Positions 46,694-55,093 of a DNA stretch of 64,000 nt are shown here, piece by piece. The stretch spans positions 376,792-440,791 of the forward strand of contig CAVYZX010000012.1 in assembly GCA_963773035.1 (NCBI GenBank), in the 5' to 3' direction. The notes below the pieces were generated by a model. The model ran no database searches and had not been told where the DNA came from. It worked only from the letters and a program-made list of their open reading frames with translations. The stretch comes from CAVRXZ01 sp963773035 (GTDB lineage: Bacteria; Acidobacteriota; Vicinamibacteria; Vicinamibacterales; CAVVIG01). The translations under genes and the position numbers were made by a program. How positions within the stretch are numbered: position 1 is the first letter of the stretch; the number at the start of each line of letters is the position of its first letter.

Positions 46694-46980
46694 TCAGAAC
46701 GCTTCCTGCACCGCAAGGTACACACCGCGCGAGCCGTCCTTCCCGAAACCGACGTCGAAGCAGAGATTCGTGCGCGATCGTTTGTTGAGGAGCGCAACCC
46801 GGCGCCCGCACCTGGCGCGCCACTGTTGAATAGGTGCTCGCCGCATATCGGCGCCCGCGATTGCTCCCAATGCGCTTTCAGGAACGTGTGCCACGAGGTT
46901 GGGCGCTGAGGCACCGGCGGGCCTGCCCACCCGTCCCGCAGCGCCCGCCGTCCTGGCAAACGTTTTTGAAGGTCCGCGAC
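46694..46980. pseudogene. Debris: outer-membrane protein tail and inverted integrase fragments
   Basis: The 574-bp gap 46552-47125 has no intact gene. On the minus strand at 46694-46780 a frame ends FDVGFGKDGSRGVYLAVQEAF, which looks like the last strand of an outer-membrane barrel. Around 46868-46975 two similar stretches of about 50 bp lie in opposite orientation. They encode PPVPQRPTSWHTFLKAHW (minus) and PPVPQRPPSWQTFLKV (plus), like the PxxxWxTFLxxH part of integrase-core transposases. These are fragments only, and the assignments are tentative. Confidence 0.4.
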
Positions 46981-47125
46981 TACGATCCGGCGAGCCAGTG
47001 GTTGCGCCGCTTGCCGAAGGAAGCCGTGAGCGACTTGCCGCACGAACCGCCGTCGATTCCCGACAGTGGTCACGATCGTCAAACGCCGTCGGTGAGCAGC
47101 CGCCGACCGCGCTGACCTCGTTGGT

Positions 47126-48514
47126 CTATTTGAAACGGCGCCCATGCTTGATCACGATCCTGGGTTCGCGCAGAACGTCGATGTGCCGCAGCGGGTCGCC
47201 TCGCACGGCAACCACGTCCGCGACCTTACCCTCGGCAATCGACCCTGACTCGCGGTCGGCGCCCATCGCGCGCGCAGCGTCGAGCGTCATTCCGCGGATG
47301 ACCGTCATCGGGTCCATGCCGAGCTCGCGGACCCAGAGATCCGCTTCCATCCACGTCGCCTGCCCCGTGACCTCACCCCAGCTCCCAACGTCCGTCCCGA
47401 ACACGATCTGCACCCCCAGGTCGCGGATCTGGGCAATCTTCCGTTTGACAATCGCGTTGATCTCCTCCTGGCTCTGTGCGGCGCCTCCCCGGCGTGTGGC
47501 AGCCTGAGTCCTGGCGGCAATGGCCTTGCGCACATCGTCGATGATTGGCTGTGGCAATCCGATGAAATTCGCCGGATCGTCCAGAAACTCCGGATTCGTT
47601 GTGAGGTACGCGGCGTTCAACTGACCGTTGCCGCCGGCGGTGACGGTCCAGTACAACGGCGGGCCGTTCCTGACGCGATCGCGGATCAGCGCAACGATAT
47701 CAGGAGGGTATTCTGGAGTCTGTGTGCGAACGTGCTGGAAATCGTCGATGCCGGCAATCAGCCCCTGTCGAATCTCCCCCTCGCTGAAAGCATGGGAGGC
47801 CACTTTGCGGCCACGGCGATGCGCCTCGATGACGATCGCCTTCATTTCGTCCGGAGCCAGGCTTTCTGCGTTGATGACCTTAATCCAGTCAACGCCGGCA
47901 TCGATCAATTGGCTCGTCTTTGCCTTCGCATCGGCCGCGTCGGAGACATTCCACGTCTGAACGGCGGTCGGGTTCGCTCCTTTCGTGAGCGCCGGACCGG
48001 CGATGTACAACGTTGGCCCGGGGATTTCACCGCTGGCGATGCGCTCCTTGACGGCAAGGATTGGCTGCAGCGGCGCCGCGAGATCGCGAACGGTCGTCAC
48101 GCCTGCCATCAGCATCTGCTCGGCCGACGCGGGCATGATGACCCGTTCGAACTGGGTCGTGTAGGTATCGAACCAATGACGCGGATCCGGATGGCCCGCG
48201 TACATCAGATGCACGTGCAGGTCCCATAAGCCAGGAAGAACGGTGAGTCCTTCCGTGGACACGGCCTCGTAACCGTTCGGCACCGGCAGCGAAACGATTG
48301 TTCCGACTCTCTCGATGCGCTCGCCACGGATCAAGACGACACTGTCACGAAGCGGTGCGCTGCCTGTGCCGTCGATCAGCGTGCCGCCAACCAATGCGAG
48401 TGGCGTGCTTTGTGAGGAACCTCCGGAAACACGCTGTTGAGCCAGCGCCGCTGTCACGGCAAGGCTGGCGATGACAAAGACGGCGGAGAAGCGCGCGCAT
48501 CTCATGATGAGCAT
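47126..48514 (-). CDS. Secreted amidohydrolase, imidazolonepropionase-like
   Basis: A protein of 462 residues from the ATG at 48514 (or 48505), with a signal peptide ending TAALAQ. Metal-site motifs: GLWDLHVHLMYAG, a KVINAES lysine candidate, SHAFSEGE, and FGTDVGSWGE. The closing GSIAEGKVADVVAVRGDPL is typical of the family. Related enzymes hydrolyse dipeptides, organophosphates or cyclic amides. It starts 18 bp after the MBL-fold gene stop, so the two form an operon. Confidence 0.87.
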   Translation of the reverse strand: MLIMRCARFSAVFVIASLAVTAALAQQRVSGGSSQSTPLALVGGTLIDGTGSAPLRDSVVLIRGERIERVGTIVSLPVPNGYEAVSTEGLTVLPGLWDLHVHLMYAGHPDPRHWFDTYTTQFERVIMPASAEQMLMAGVTTVRDLAAPLQPILAVKERIASGEIPGPTLYIAGPALTKGANPTAVQTWNVSDAADAKAKTSQLIDAGVDWIKVINAESLAPDEMKAIVIEAHRRGRKVASHAFSEGEIRQGLIAGIDDFQHVRTQTPEYPPDIVALIRDRVRNGPPLYWTVTAGGNGQLNAAYLTTNPEFLDDPANFIGLPQPIIDDVRKAIAARTQAATRRGGAAQSQEEINAIVKRKIAQIRDLGVQIVFGTDVGSWGEVTGQATWMEADLWVRELGMDPMTVIRGMTLDAARAMGADRESGSIAEGKVADVVAVRGDPLRHIDVLREPRIVIKHGRRFK

Positions 48515-48531
48515 CCGTTTGATGGCGCCGA

Positions 48532-50160
48532 TCAGTTCGAGAGAGGCGGCAGCGGCCGGTTGTACTGAATCGGGCAGCCTGGCTGAAAGAACTGGGCCTC
48601 GGCGGCACGACGGCAGAACGCCTGCGTGTTGCGGACCTGTCTCTCGATGGCCGAGACCACCTCTGACAGCGGGAACGGCTTCTGCGCGTGCACGGCTAGG
48701 TTGGTGTCGACCTTGATCTTGCGGTACTCGATGTTGTTCATCAGGCTGTCGCCCCACCAGTTGAAGTCCCACTCCTGGGTCGTGAGGTCGGCTTCAACGA
48801 GCAGATTCGACGCCGGAACGTGAACGATCACGCCGTCGGCCATGTGGTAATTGCCGACGATGTGGTAGATGTCGATGTCGTTCGTCGCGTCCTTCAGCTT
48901 GAGGTGATCGTCGACCGGCATGAACTTCAACGGCTTGGAGCTCCGTCCCAGGGCGTCCGGGAACACTCTGGCGGGACGCGCCACCATTTCGCGGAAGATG
49001 CCCTCGTTTCCTCGACGAGAGATGACGGTTAACCCCTCAGCGACCGCCGCACGAAGTCCGACGCTGTGATCGAAGTGGTGGTGTGTCTGGATCACTTGCG
49101 TGACACGTTTGCCGGGCACGAGTGCGTTGATCACGTTTAGGATGGCCTGCAGTGCGGCGTCTGTACGGTTCGCCTCGACCATGGTGAGGTGGTCGTCGAA
49201 CTCGAAGAACGTGTTGCCATTCATGAACCACACGTGGTCGGCGACTTTCATCGGCGTCAGGTTGGCGTTGCCTCCGGCGGGCGGGCCCTGGGGCGACCCT
49301 GCTGAGCGCACTGATGCCGGCGCGCTCAGGTCGTCAATCGTGGCATCGATGATGTTGCGATCGACATAGAGTTTGCTCTGCACGACGTTGCGGAAGTCGA
49401 TTGTGGTGGCGAAACCGGTCGGGAGTTGAATGCCCTTCTCCGGCCCGTAGCCGGCGAATGCGGTTCGATACGTAACGTCACCAAGGTTCGCGTTCGGGCC
49501 GACGTAGCTGACCCACGCGGGGAGATTCGATGTTCCATTCACAGCCAGCGTCAGCATGTCACCTTGGCGCACGGTGATGTCGACCAGCTGCAGCTCGCCC
49601 TGTTTCCGGAGGTTCGACAGCTTGCTCGCCGGATCGAGCGCGGCCCGTACGATCGTGAGTGGATGGGCGAGCAGCTCCACGCGACGCTGGCGCGCGGCCG
49701 CGGGCCCCGCGGGCTGCGGCTGCTGCGTTCCTGCCTGAGGAGCCGCCAGGAATCCTCCGCCGATGTTGTAAGCGATATCGCCGTCCAGCGTCTCGTTGGT
49801 CCGATTGAGCCCGAGCTGCCCGGCAGTCGATGCGAACACGAAATCCATCTTCACGCGTTGCTGCACACGGGTACGCCAGTGCTCGAGATCAATCGTGCGT
49901 GCGTATTCCAGTACTTTCTGCCACTTCTGCGGAGCGGCTGGATCGCCGGTGACGTTCCCGCCGCCGTTGAAATACGCCAGCTCGCCGTAACCGATGATCT
50001 GCAGCGTTTTCACTGCCATGACGCGGTCGCGGCCGCCGAGCGCGTCAGCGGCACGCGTCACGAGTTGCAGTTCGGGAGCAGAGCCCTGACCGGCAAGTCC
50101 AATCGCGAGCGACGCAACGATCGCAAATGTCACTGAAGAAACAACGGCTCTCTTGTGCAT
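48532..50160 (-). CDS. Secreted MBL-fold metallohydrolase
   Basis: A protein of 542 residues from the ATG at 50160, with a signal peptide (VTFAIVASLAIGLAGQ). The N-terminal 300 residues form a beta-rich domain without a familiar motif. The C-terminal metallo-beta-lactamase domain has THHHFDHSVG, a full HxHxDH-type set, and HMADGV later. It is the first gene of a two-gene operon with the amidohydrolase. The promoter region carries a concentric dyad (50234-50274). The substrate is unknown. Confidence 0.85.
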   Translation of the reverse strand: MHKRAVVSSVTFAIVASLAIGLAGQGSAPELQLVTRAADALGGRDRVMAVKTLQIIGYGELAYFNGGGNVTGDPAAPQKWQKVLEYARTIDLEHWRTRVQQRVKMDFVFASTAGQLGLNRTNETLDGDIAYNIGGGFLAAPQAGTQQPQPAGPAAARQRRVELLAHPLTIVRAALDPASKLSNLRKQGELQLVDITVRQGDMLTLAVNGTSNLPAWVSYVGPNANLGDVTYRTAFAGYGPEKGIQLPTGFATTIDFRNVVQSKLYVDRNIIDATIDDLSAPASVRSAGSPQGPPAGGNANLTPMKVADHVWFMNGNTFFEFDDHLTMVEANRTDAALQAILNVINALVPGKRVTQVIQTHHHFDHSVGLRAAVAEGLTVISRRGNEGIFREMVARPARVFPDALGRSSKPLKFMPVDDHLKLKDATNDIDIYHIVGNYHMADGVIVHVPASNLLVEADLTTQEWDFNWWGDSLMNNIEYRKIKVDTNLAVHAQKPFPLSEVVSAIERQVRNTQAFCRRAAEAQFFQPGCPIQYNRPLPPLSN

Positions 50161-50233
50161 TGCATTGCCCTTCTCGAAAGTGGAATGCGAACAGCTTAAC
50201 CCTAACGTTCGAGATCGACAGTCGATGTCGATG

Positions 50234-50274
50234 GTATCGTATTTGGAGATAACAGTTATCGCTATCATCGATAC
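50234..50274. promoter_or_regulatory. Concentric dyad in a divergent promoter region
   Basis: The inner palindrome GATAACAGTTATC (50248-50260) and the outer arms GTATCG (50234-50239) and CGATAC (50269-50274) share the same centre, 50254. This 41-bp symmetric site between divergent genes at 50160 and 50311 looks like an operator for a dimeric or tetrameric regulator. No regulator gene is adjacent. Confidence 0.45.
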
Positions 50275-50310
50275 ACGGCGTGCGTTGCTCTTCTGCGAGT
50301 ATTGCGACCA

Positions 50311-51204
50311 ATGGAGAACAACAGCGTGATGTCGCGACACGTGAGGAAACGAGCGGCGGCGACGATGGTGTTGATTATCGTCACGGCTGGAGTATCCGGC
50401 TCGTTAGCTGCTCAGTGGTTCAAGCATCCGAGTCCGCGCGCGCCGCGGACATCGAATGGAGAAGTCGATCTGTCGGCGGCGACGCCGCGACTCGCCAATG
50501 GCAAGGCTGATTTGTCGGGAGTGTGGATGACGGGAGAGCCTGCCTGCGTGATCCGCGGGACGGCAAGCGTGAGTGAACTGCTCAAGCTCATTCCGCCTTC
50601 ACGAACGTGTCCGCCGCGCACGGCGACCTTCTCGCGGCAAAGCATCAACATCGGCATCGACATGCCCACTGGGCTGCCATACCAGCCGTGGCTTGCCAAA
50701 CTTGTCGAAGAGCGCACGGCGAACCAAGCAATCGATGACCCGCACATCCGATGCCTTCCCGATCTCTTCCTGCGGGCGTATGGGCTCCCACACTATTTGA
50801 AGTTCGTCCAAACGCCGGATCTTCTGGTGATGCTGAACGAATACAACGGCGTCTACCGGCAGGTCTTCACGGATGGACGTTCATTGCCAGAAGCGCCCAA
50901 TCCCTCGTGGCAAGGGTATTCGACTGGCACGTGGACCGGCGACACACTGGTGATTGACACGATCGGGTTTCGAGACGACCTGTGGATCGACTGGGACGGC
51001 AGCATGATTACCGAGGCCGCGAAGCTGCGTGAGCGAATCCGGCGGCCTGACTTTGGACATCTCGAAATCGAGGTCACGGTCGACGATCCCAAGGCGTATA
51101 CGAAGCCGTGGACGGTGACCTTGAGGCAGCAGTTCGCTGCCGATACAGAGCTGATTGACGAAATCTGTGCCGAGGGCGAGAAGTTCTCCAAGCAGCTCAA
51201 ATGA
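50311..51204 (+). CDS. Secreted protein, WxGxSxGxWxGDTLVID family (member 2)
   Basis: A protein of 297 residues from the ATG at 50311; ATG 50329 is an alternative, and both give a signal peptide ending near GSLAAQ. It carries LANGKADLSGVWM, then WQGYSTGTWTGDTLVIDTIG and VDDPKAYTKPWTVTLRQ. These align with the protein at 26499 (WMGNSVGRWEGDTLVVDSIG; EDPNVFAGPWLITRTF). The C-terminal IDEICAEGEK mirrors VDEFVCENN of that protein. The function of the family is not known. Confidence 0.82.
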   Translation: MENNSVMSRHVRKRAAATMVLIIVTAGVSGSLAAQWFKHPSPRAPRTSNGEVDLSAATPRLANGKADLSGVWMTGEPACVIRGTASVSELLKLIPPSRTCPPRTATFSRQSINIGIDMPTGLPYQPWLAKLVEERTANQAIDDPHIRCLPDLFLRAYGLPHYLKFVQTPDLLVMLNEYNGVYRQVFTDGRSLPEAPNPSWQGYSTGTWTGDTLVIDTIGFRDDLWIDWDGSMITEAAKLRERIRRPDFGHLEIEVTVDDPKAYTKPWTVTLRQQFAADTELIDEICAEGEKFSKQLK

Positions 51205-51266
51205 CGCGATGGGAGTCGGAGCCCGGGAACTTCCCGTGCCCCGCTCGACCCGTTAGCGGCATCGAG

Positions 51267-52223
51267 TCAGTGTGACGCCGGTTTCGAGTGCTTCGCGAAG
51301 AAGGCGTAAATCGAGTCCATGGAGGCCGCCATGATGGGACCGTGAGTCACCCCGGGATACTCCTTGTACTCGACATCCATCTGGAGCTCCTTCATCGTGT
51401 CGACCCACGTTCGAACGTTCGCCACCGGGACTGCCTCGTCGGCATCGCCCATGCTGACGAGCATTGGGACGCCGGCGTCCTTGATGGCCTGAAGCACTTT
51501 TGTCCTGTCGTTCGTCATTCCCATCGCGGCGGGCGCGATTGGTGCGAGAGCAGCCCACACGTTCCCGTGTTTCGAGCCCAGATAATAAGTTCCGGCACCT
51601 CCCATGGAATGGCCCATGAGATAGATGCGACGTTCATCGACATTGAATTCCGTCCGAACCATGTCGAGCACTTTCATCACATCCTTTTCGCTGGCCTCGC
51701 GCACTTTTGCGACATCCGTGATCGCGGTTCCGCCGATCACAGGGCGTTGCGGTCCTGCACCACGTCCGGGCTGCGCTGCCGCATTCGCTCCGGCAGGCCG
51801 TGGCGGACCCGGAGGGATGCCGTACCAGCCGCCGGAGTTGTAGCCCATCGGCGCCACCAGGATGTAGCCACCCTGTTCAGCCAATTCGACAGAGCGCAGG
51901 CTCTCCCGCACCATGGTGTTCTGATCGCCGCCGAGGCCATGCAGCGAAACGATGAGGGGGTTCTTCTTGTCCTTGTTGACCTTGGAAGAAACAAACAAGG
52001 CGTAGGGCATCTGTTCGTTGCTGTCTTCGAACATGTACGTTCGCTGCTGGACGCGCGGATCGACGGCGCCGCGACCACCGCCACGATTGGCCTGTGGCGC
52101 CTCAGTGGCCGGAGCACCTGATGGCGTCGTCTGTTGCGCGAAGGGAATCTGAGTCGTCGCAAGCTGGAGACCAATCGTCAATCCCGCCGCAAGCATGCCC
52201 CTCACGAGTGTTCTCGCTCTCAT
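51267..52223 (-). CDS. Secreted alpha/beta hydrolase, PHB-depolymerase/dienelactone type
   Basis: A protein of 318 residues; ATG 52223 has a perfect GGAGGAACC ribosome site and gives a signal peptide. The linker APATEAPQANRGGGRG precedes the fold. Motifs: SLHGLGGDQNTM for the oxyanion region, GHSMGGAGTYY nucleophile, MGDADEAVPV acid and GVTHGPIM histidine. Such esterases release small acyl or aromatic groups. The neighbours do not define a substrate. Confidence 0.87.
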   Translation of the reverse strand: MRARTLVRGMLAAGLTIGLQLATTQIPFAQQTTPSGAPATEAPQANRGGGRGAVDPRVQQRTYMFEDSNEQMPYALFVSSKVNKDKKNPLIVSLHGLGGDQNTMVRESLRSVELAEQGGYILVAPMGYNSGGWYGIPPGPPRPAGANAAAQPGRGAGPQRPVIGGTAITDVAKVREASEKDVMKVLDMVRTEFNVDERRIYLMGHSMGGAGTYYLGSKHGNVWAALAPIAPAAMGMTNDRTKVLQAIKDAGVPMLVSMGDADEAVPVANVRTWVDTMKELQMDVEYKEYPGVTHGPIMAASMDSIYAFFAKHSKPASH

Positions 52224-52322
52224 GGTTCCTCCGTTATATGAGTTCGCAACTATCTTGAGAGCTCGATGAGGCACGCAGAGATTCCGTGTGAGGGTTGCGG
52301 CCAACGAGCCGGCATCAGCATA

Positions 52323-53558
52323 TCAAGATGTTTTGAGACTGTACTCGGTAACATCCAGCTGCTCGAGCACCGCTCGCGTCGGGTTGAGTGCCCAGTTCAT
52401 CATCAGGCCGATGAAGAGTAACGCAGCGAGGCCGGTTGCGAGCCAGAAGCCATAGATGATGTGACCGAAGGCGTCGCTCACGGCACCAATGGTCAACGGT
52501 GCCAACACCGCTGACGCGCATGTGAAGAAGAGGATGACGCCAGCAGCCGCGCCGTGTTCCGACTTCGGCAGGCAACTGATCCCTTTCGAGTTGAGCGTCG
52601 GATAGACCACCGACATGAAGAGGCCGGACAACGGAAGCAGGTACACTGCCCAGTCCACACCGCTAGTAACGCTGAGCGCGAAACATAGCAGGATGCATCC
52701 GCTGAACAATGCAAGTACCGTCTGCCAAGGGATGTGCGTCAGCACCCACGCTCCGAGAAAGCGTCCGGCCGCGCGCAGGAGAAAGAAGATCGAGATGCTG
52801 TACGTCGCGAGCGTGACTGCCGAACCGGTGTAGCCTGCCATTAGCGTCGGCATCCACACGTACACAGCCGCTTCAACGCCAACGTAGAGGAACGCCCCGG
52901 CCGAGAACGCGAGCACGTAAGGGTTCTTCATCGCACGCCGCGTTCCCGTGGATCCGCTAGTCTGTGCCGGTGCGGCCGTCTGCGGATACTTCACCGCGAG
53001 GGCGAGCACGATCAGGACGACGCAGATGGTGCCCGCGAGGACGTACAGCCACGTCCATGACATGCCGGCGGCCAGCATCCGCGTGAGGATCGCGGGCCCA
53101 ATGATCGCGCCGACGCCGAAGAAGCCTTCAACGGTGTTCATGATTGACGTGTGCTGAGCGGTCGATGTCGAGATGTCGCCGATGAGCGCCAGTGCACCCG
53201 TCTTGAACACGCCAATTGCCAGCCCTGAGACGCCCAGCATCACCGCGAAGAACAGGAACGTCTTCCCCGCGGCGAGGAGGAAGCATGCGGCTGCGAACAG
53301 GGTGAGGCCGATGACGATCGTGGGGCGGCGACCGACCCGATCGGCAAGCTGGCCGAGCGTGAGGCCGGCCAGCGCGATTCCGGTCATCGTCGCGTACTGG
53401 AATGTTCCGGCGGCGGTTAGCGACAGCTGAAACGTCTTGATGATTTCGGGAATGATGACGCCGACCGAGTCGGTCGTCATCGCGAACATGGCGAACATGA
53501 GATAGGTGAGCGTCTTGACGACGGCCATGTTGTGCGACGTGGTAGTGGCGCCTGTCAT
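52323..53558 (-). CDS. MFS transporter paired with sucrose phosphorylase
   Basis: A protein of 411 residues from the ATG at 53558, which overlaps the upstream phosphorylase stop (ATGA). Twelve hydrophobic segments; LGQLADRVGRRPTIVIG is the MFS signature after helix 2. Tight coupling with a sucrose phosphorylase gene suggests uptake of sucrose or a glucoside. Nothing in the sequence itself fixes the substrate. Confidence 0.87.
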   Translation of the reverse strand: MTGATTTSHNMAVVKTLTYLMFAMFAMTTDSVGVIIPEIIKTFQLSLTAAGTFQYATMTGIALAGLTLGQLADRVGRRPTIVIGLTLFAAACFLLAAGKTFLFFAVMLGVSGLAIGVFKTGALALIGDISTSTAQHTSIMNTVEGFFGVGAIIGPAILTRMLAAGMSWTWLYVLAGTICVVLIVLALAVKYPQTAAPAQTSGSTGTRRAMKNPYVLAFSAGAFLYVGVEAAVYVWMPTLMAGYTGSAVTLATYSISIFFLLRAAGRFLGAWVLTHIPWQTVLALFSGCILLCFALSVTSGVDWAVYLLPLSGLFMSVVYPTLNSKGISCLPKSEHGAAAGVILFFTCASAVLAPLTIGAVSDAFGHIIYGFWLATGLAALLFIGLMMNWALNPTRAVLEQLDVTEYSLKTS

Positions 53559-55048
53559 GCTTGTGCCTCTGTAACCGCCAGCCATGCTACGGCGGCCTCG
53601 GACTGTGCTCCGAGACCCGAGCACGTGATCGATGCACGTCTTTCGGTGAAATTCACATCCAGGCGAGCGAACGTCTCGCCGTTCGTCCAGACGAGCGCTA
53701 TGCTGTCTGCCGCCGATTCGAGAGCTTCGAACGTCCCCTGGAACGCCGGATGCGTATTTCGGAACCGTAGCAGTGCGAGCAGCGATTGAACGACGGGCCG
53801 GGTCAATTCCTGTCGTAGTTCATCCGCCTCGTAGTAGTGGCGGTTGATGTCGCGCCCGACGCCAGTGCGGCGGAGCAACTCCAAGTCGTTGCAACCGGCG
53901 AACAGACCAACGTAGTACACCTGCGGGATCCCCGGTGCGAAGCACTGAATCGCGCGTGCGATGAGGTAATCAGAGTCCTGGCGGCCGAGCGCATCATAGA
54001 ACGTGCAGTTGATCTGCGACGAATCGACATTGCTCGCCGCGCTGCCGCTTGCGATCCTGCTCTCGCCGCGACTGCGCTGATGGATGGTCTTGACGACCGT
54101 GTCGACCTCGTCTCGCGTCAGCAAGCCTCGCGCTCCGCTACCGCGTGCGGCGTCCACGTCCACGACACCGATGCCGTCGTGCGTGTCGAGCACGGTGATG
54201 GCGTTGCGCGGACGAATCTGAAGCCAACGCTTCAGCGCGGCGGCAGAACGCGTGTAAATCGTGTGCAGCATCAGCGGCGGCATTGCGAAGTCGTACACCC
54301 AATCAACCTGGCGCGCCACGTCGATCTGATCCTGGTAGTGGCCGTGAACTTCGACGAGCACCTCCATGCCGAGCGCGTGCGCCTGTGCCGTGAGGCCGGC
54401 GATGAACGCGAACGTCTCCGGAATCATGAAGCAGTTCGTGCCCGCCCTCTTGACGGCGAAGCCGACGGCATCCAGCCGAATCGCGCGGATGCCTGCGTCG
54501 TGCAGCCGATCGAGGATGCTGGCGAGATACCGTTGCGCTTCGGGATGCGACACGTCGATGTCGATCTGATCGCTCGTGAAGGTGGTCCAGAGGAGAACCT
54601 TGTCCCCACGCGCAATCTCGTGTGCAGCGAAGGGAAGACCCGGCCGTGGGGTGTTCAGCGCGAGCAGATCCGACTCGCTCGCACCGTGGGGAAAGACGCG
54701 CCCATACGTCAGAAACATGCCGCTGAAGGGAGAGTCCGCACCTCGCTGGTCGTAATCCCTGAACTGCGGTGAATGGCGTGACATATGGTTGACGATCACG
54801 TCAGCCATCACATCAGCCCGTGCGGCAAGTGCCGCCACGTCCTCCCACGTACCAAGCCGTCGATCGACTCGAGTGTGATCGATCGGATCGAAACCGGCGT
54901 CGGCGCCATCGATCGGATGAAAAAACGGGAGCACGTGCACGCCGCCGAAGACACCATTGAGGGGTCCCTCGAGCAGGTGCCGCAGATGCTGAAGCGTCCC
55001 ACCCGGGATGCGATCGACATACGCGATCAGCTGCGGCTGATTCTTCAT
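53555..55048 (-). CDS. Sucrose phosphorylase (GH13)
   Basis: A protein of 497 residues that splits sucrose with phosphate to glucose-1-phosphate and fructose (EC 2.4.1.7), or a close GH13_18 relative. VLPFFHPIDGADAGFDPIDH is the group-specific opening. The catalytic set is IRLDAVGF (nucleophile Asp), EVLVEVHGHY (acid/base Glu) and VLDTHDGIGVVD (third acid). No signal peptide is seen, so it acts in the cytosol on sugar imported by the downstream MFS carrier. Confidence 0.88.
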   Translation of the reverse strand: MKNQPQLIAYVDRIPGGTLQHLRHLLEGPLNGVFGGVHVLPFFHPIDGADAGFDPIDHTRVDRRLGTWEDVAALAARADVMADVIVNHMSRHSPQFRDYDQRGADSPFSGMFLTYGRVFPHGASESDLLALNTPRPGLPFAAHEIARGDKVLLWTTFTSDQIDIDVSHPEAQRYLASILDRLHDAGIRAIRLDAVGFAVKRAGTNCFMIPETFAFIAGLTAQAHALGMEVLVEVHGHYQDQIDVARQVDWVYDFAMPPLMLHTIYTRSAAALKRWLQIRPRNAITVLDTHDGIGVVDVDAARGSGARGLLTRDEVDTVVKTIHQRSRGESRIASGSAASNVDSSQINCTFYDALGRQDSDYLIARAIQCFAPGIPQVYYVGLFAGCNDLELLRRTGVGRDINRHYYEADELRQELTRPVVQSLLALLRFRNTHPAFQGTFEALESAADSIALVWTNGETFARLDVNFTERRASITCSGLGAQSEAAVAWLAVTEAQA

Positions 55049-55093
55049 CGGCTCGCGGCAAGGGTATCATCCAGGGCTGGACGGAGGCATGAC

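Noticed and set aside
51205..51266. CGGGAA-C-TTCCCG dyad after the gene at 50311 as a terminator
   Set aside because: It has only six base pairs with a one-base loop and no T-run, so a functional hairpin is unlikely.
54785..55093. Upstream extension of the ceramidase-like gene
   Set aside because: The in-frame extension overlaps the divergent sucrose phosphorylase start, and the signal peptide and ribosome site fit the ATG at 55094.
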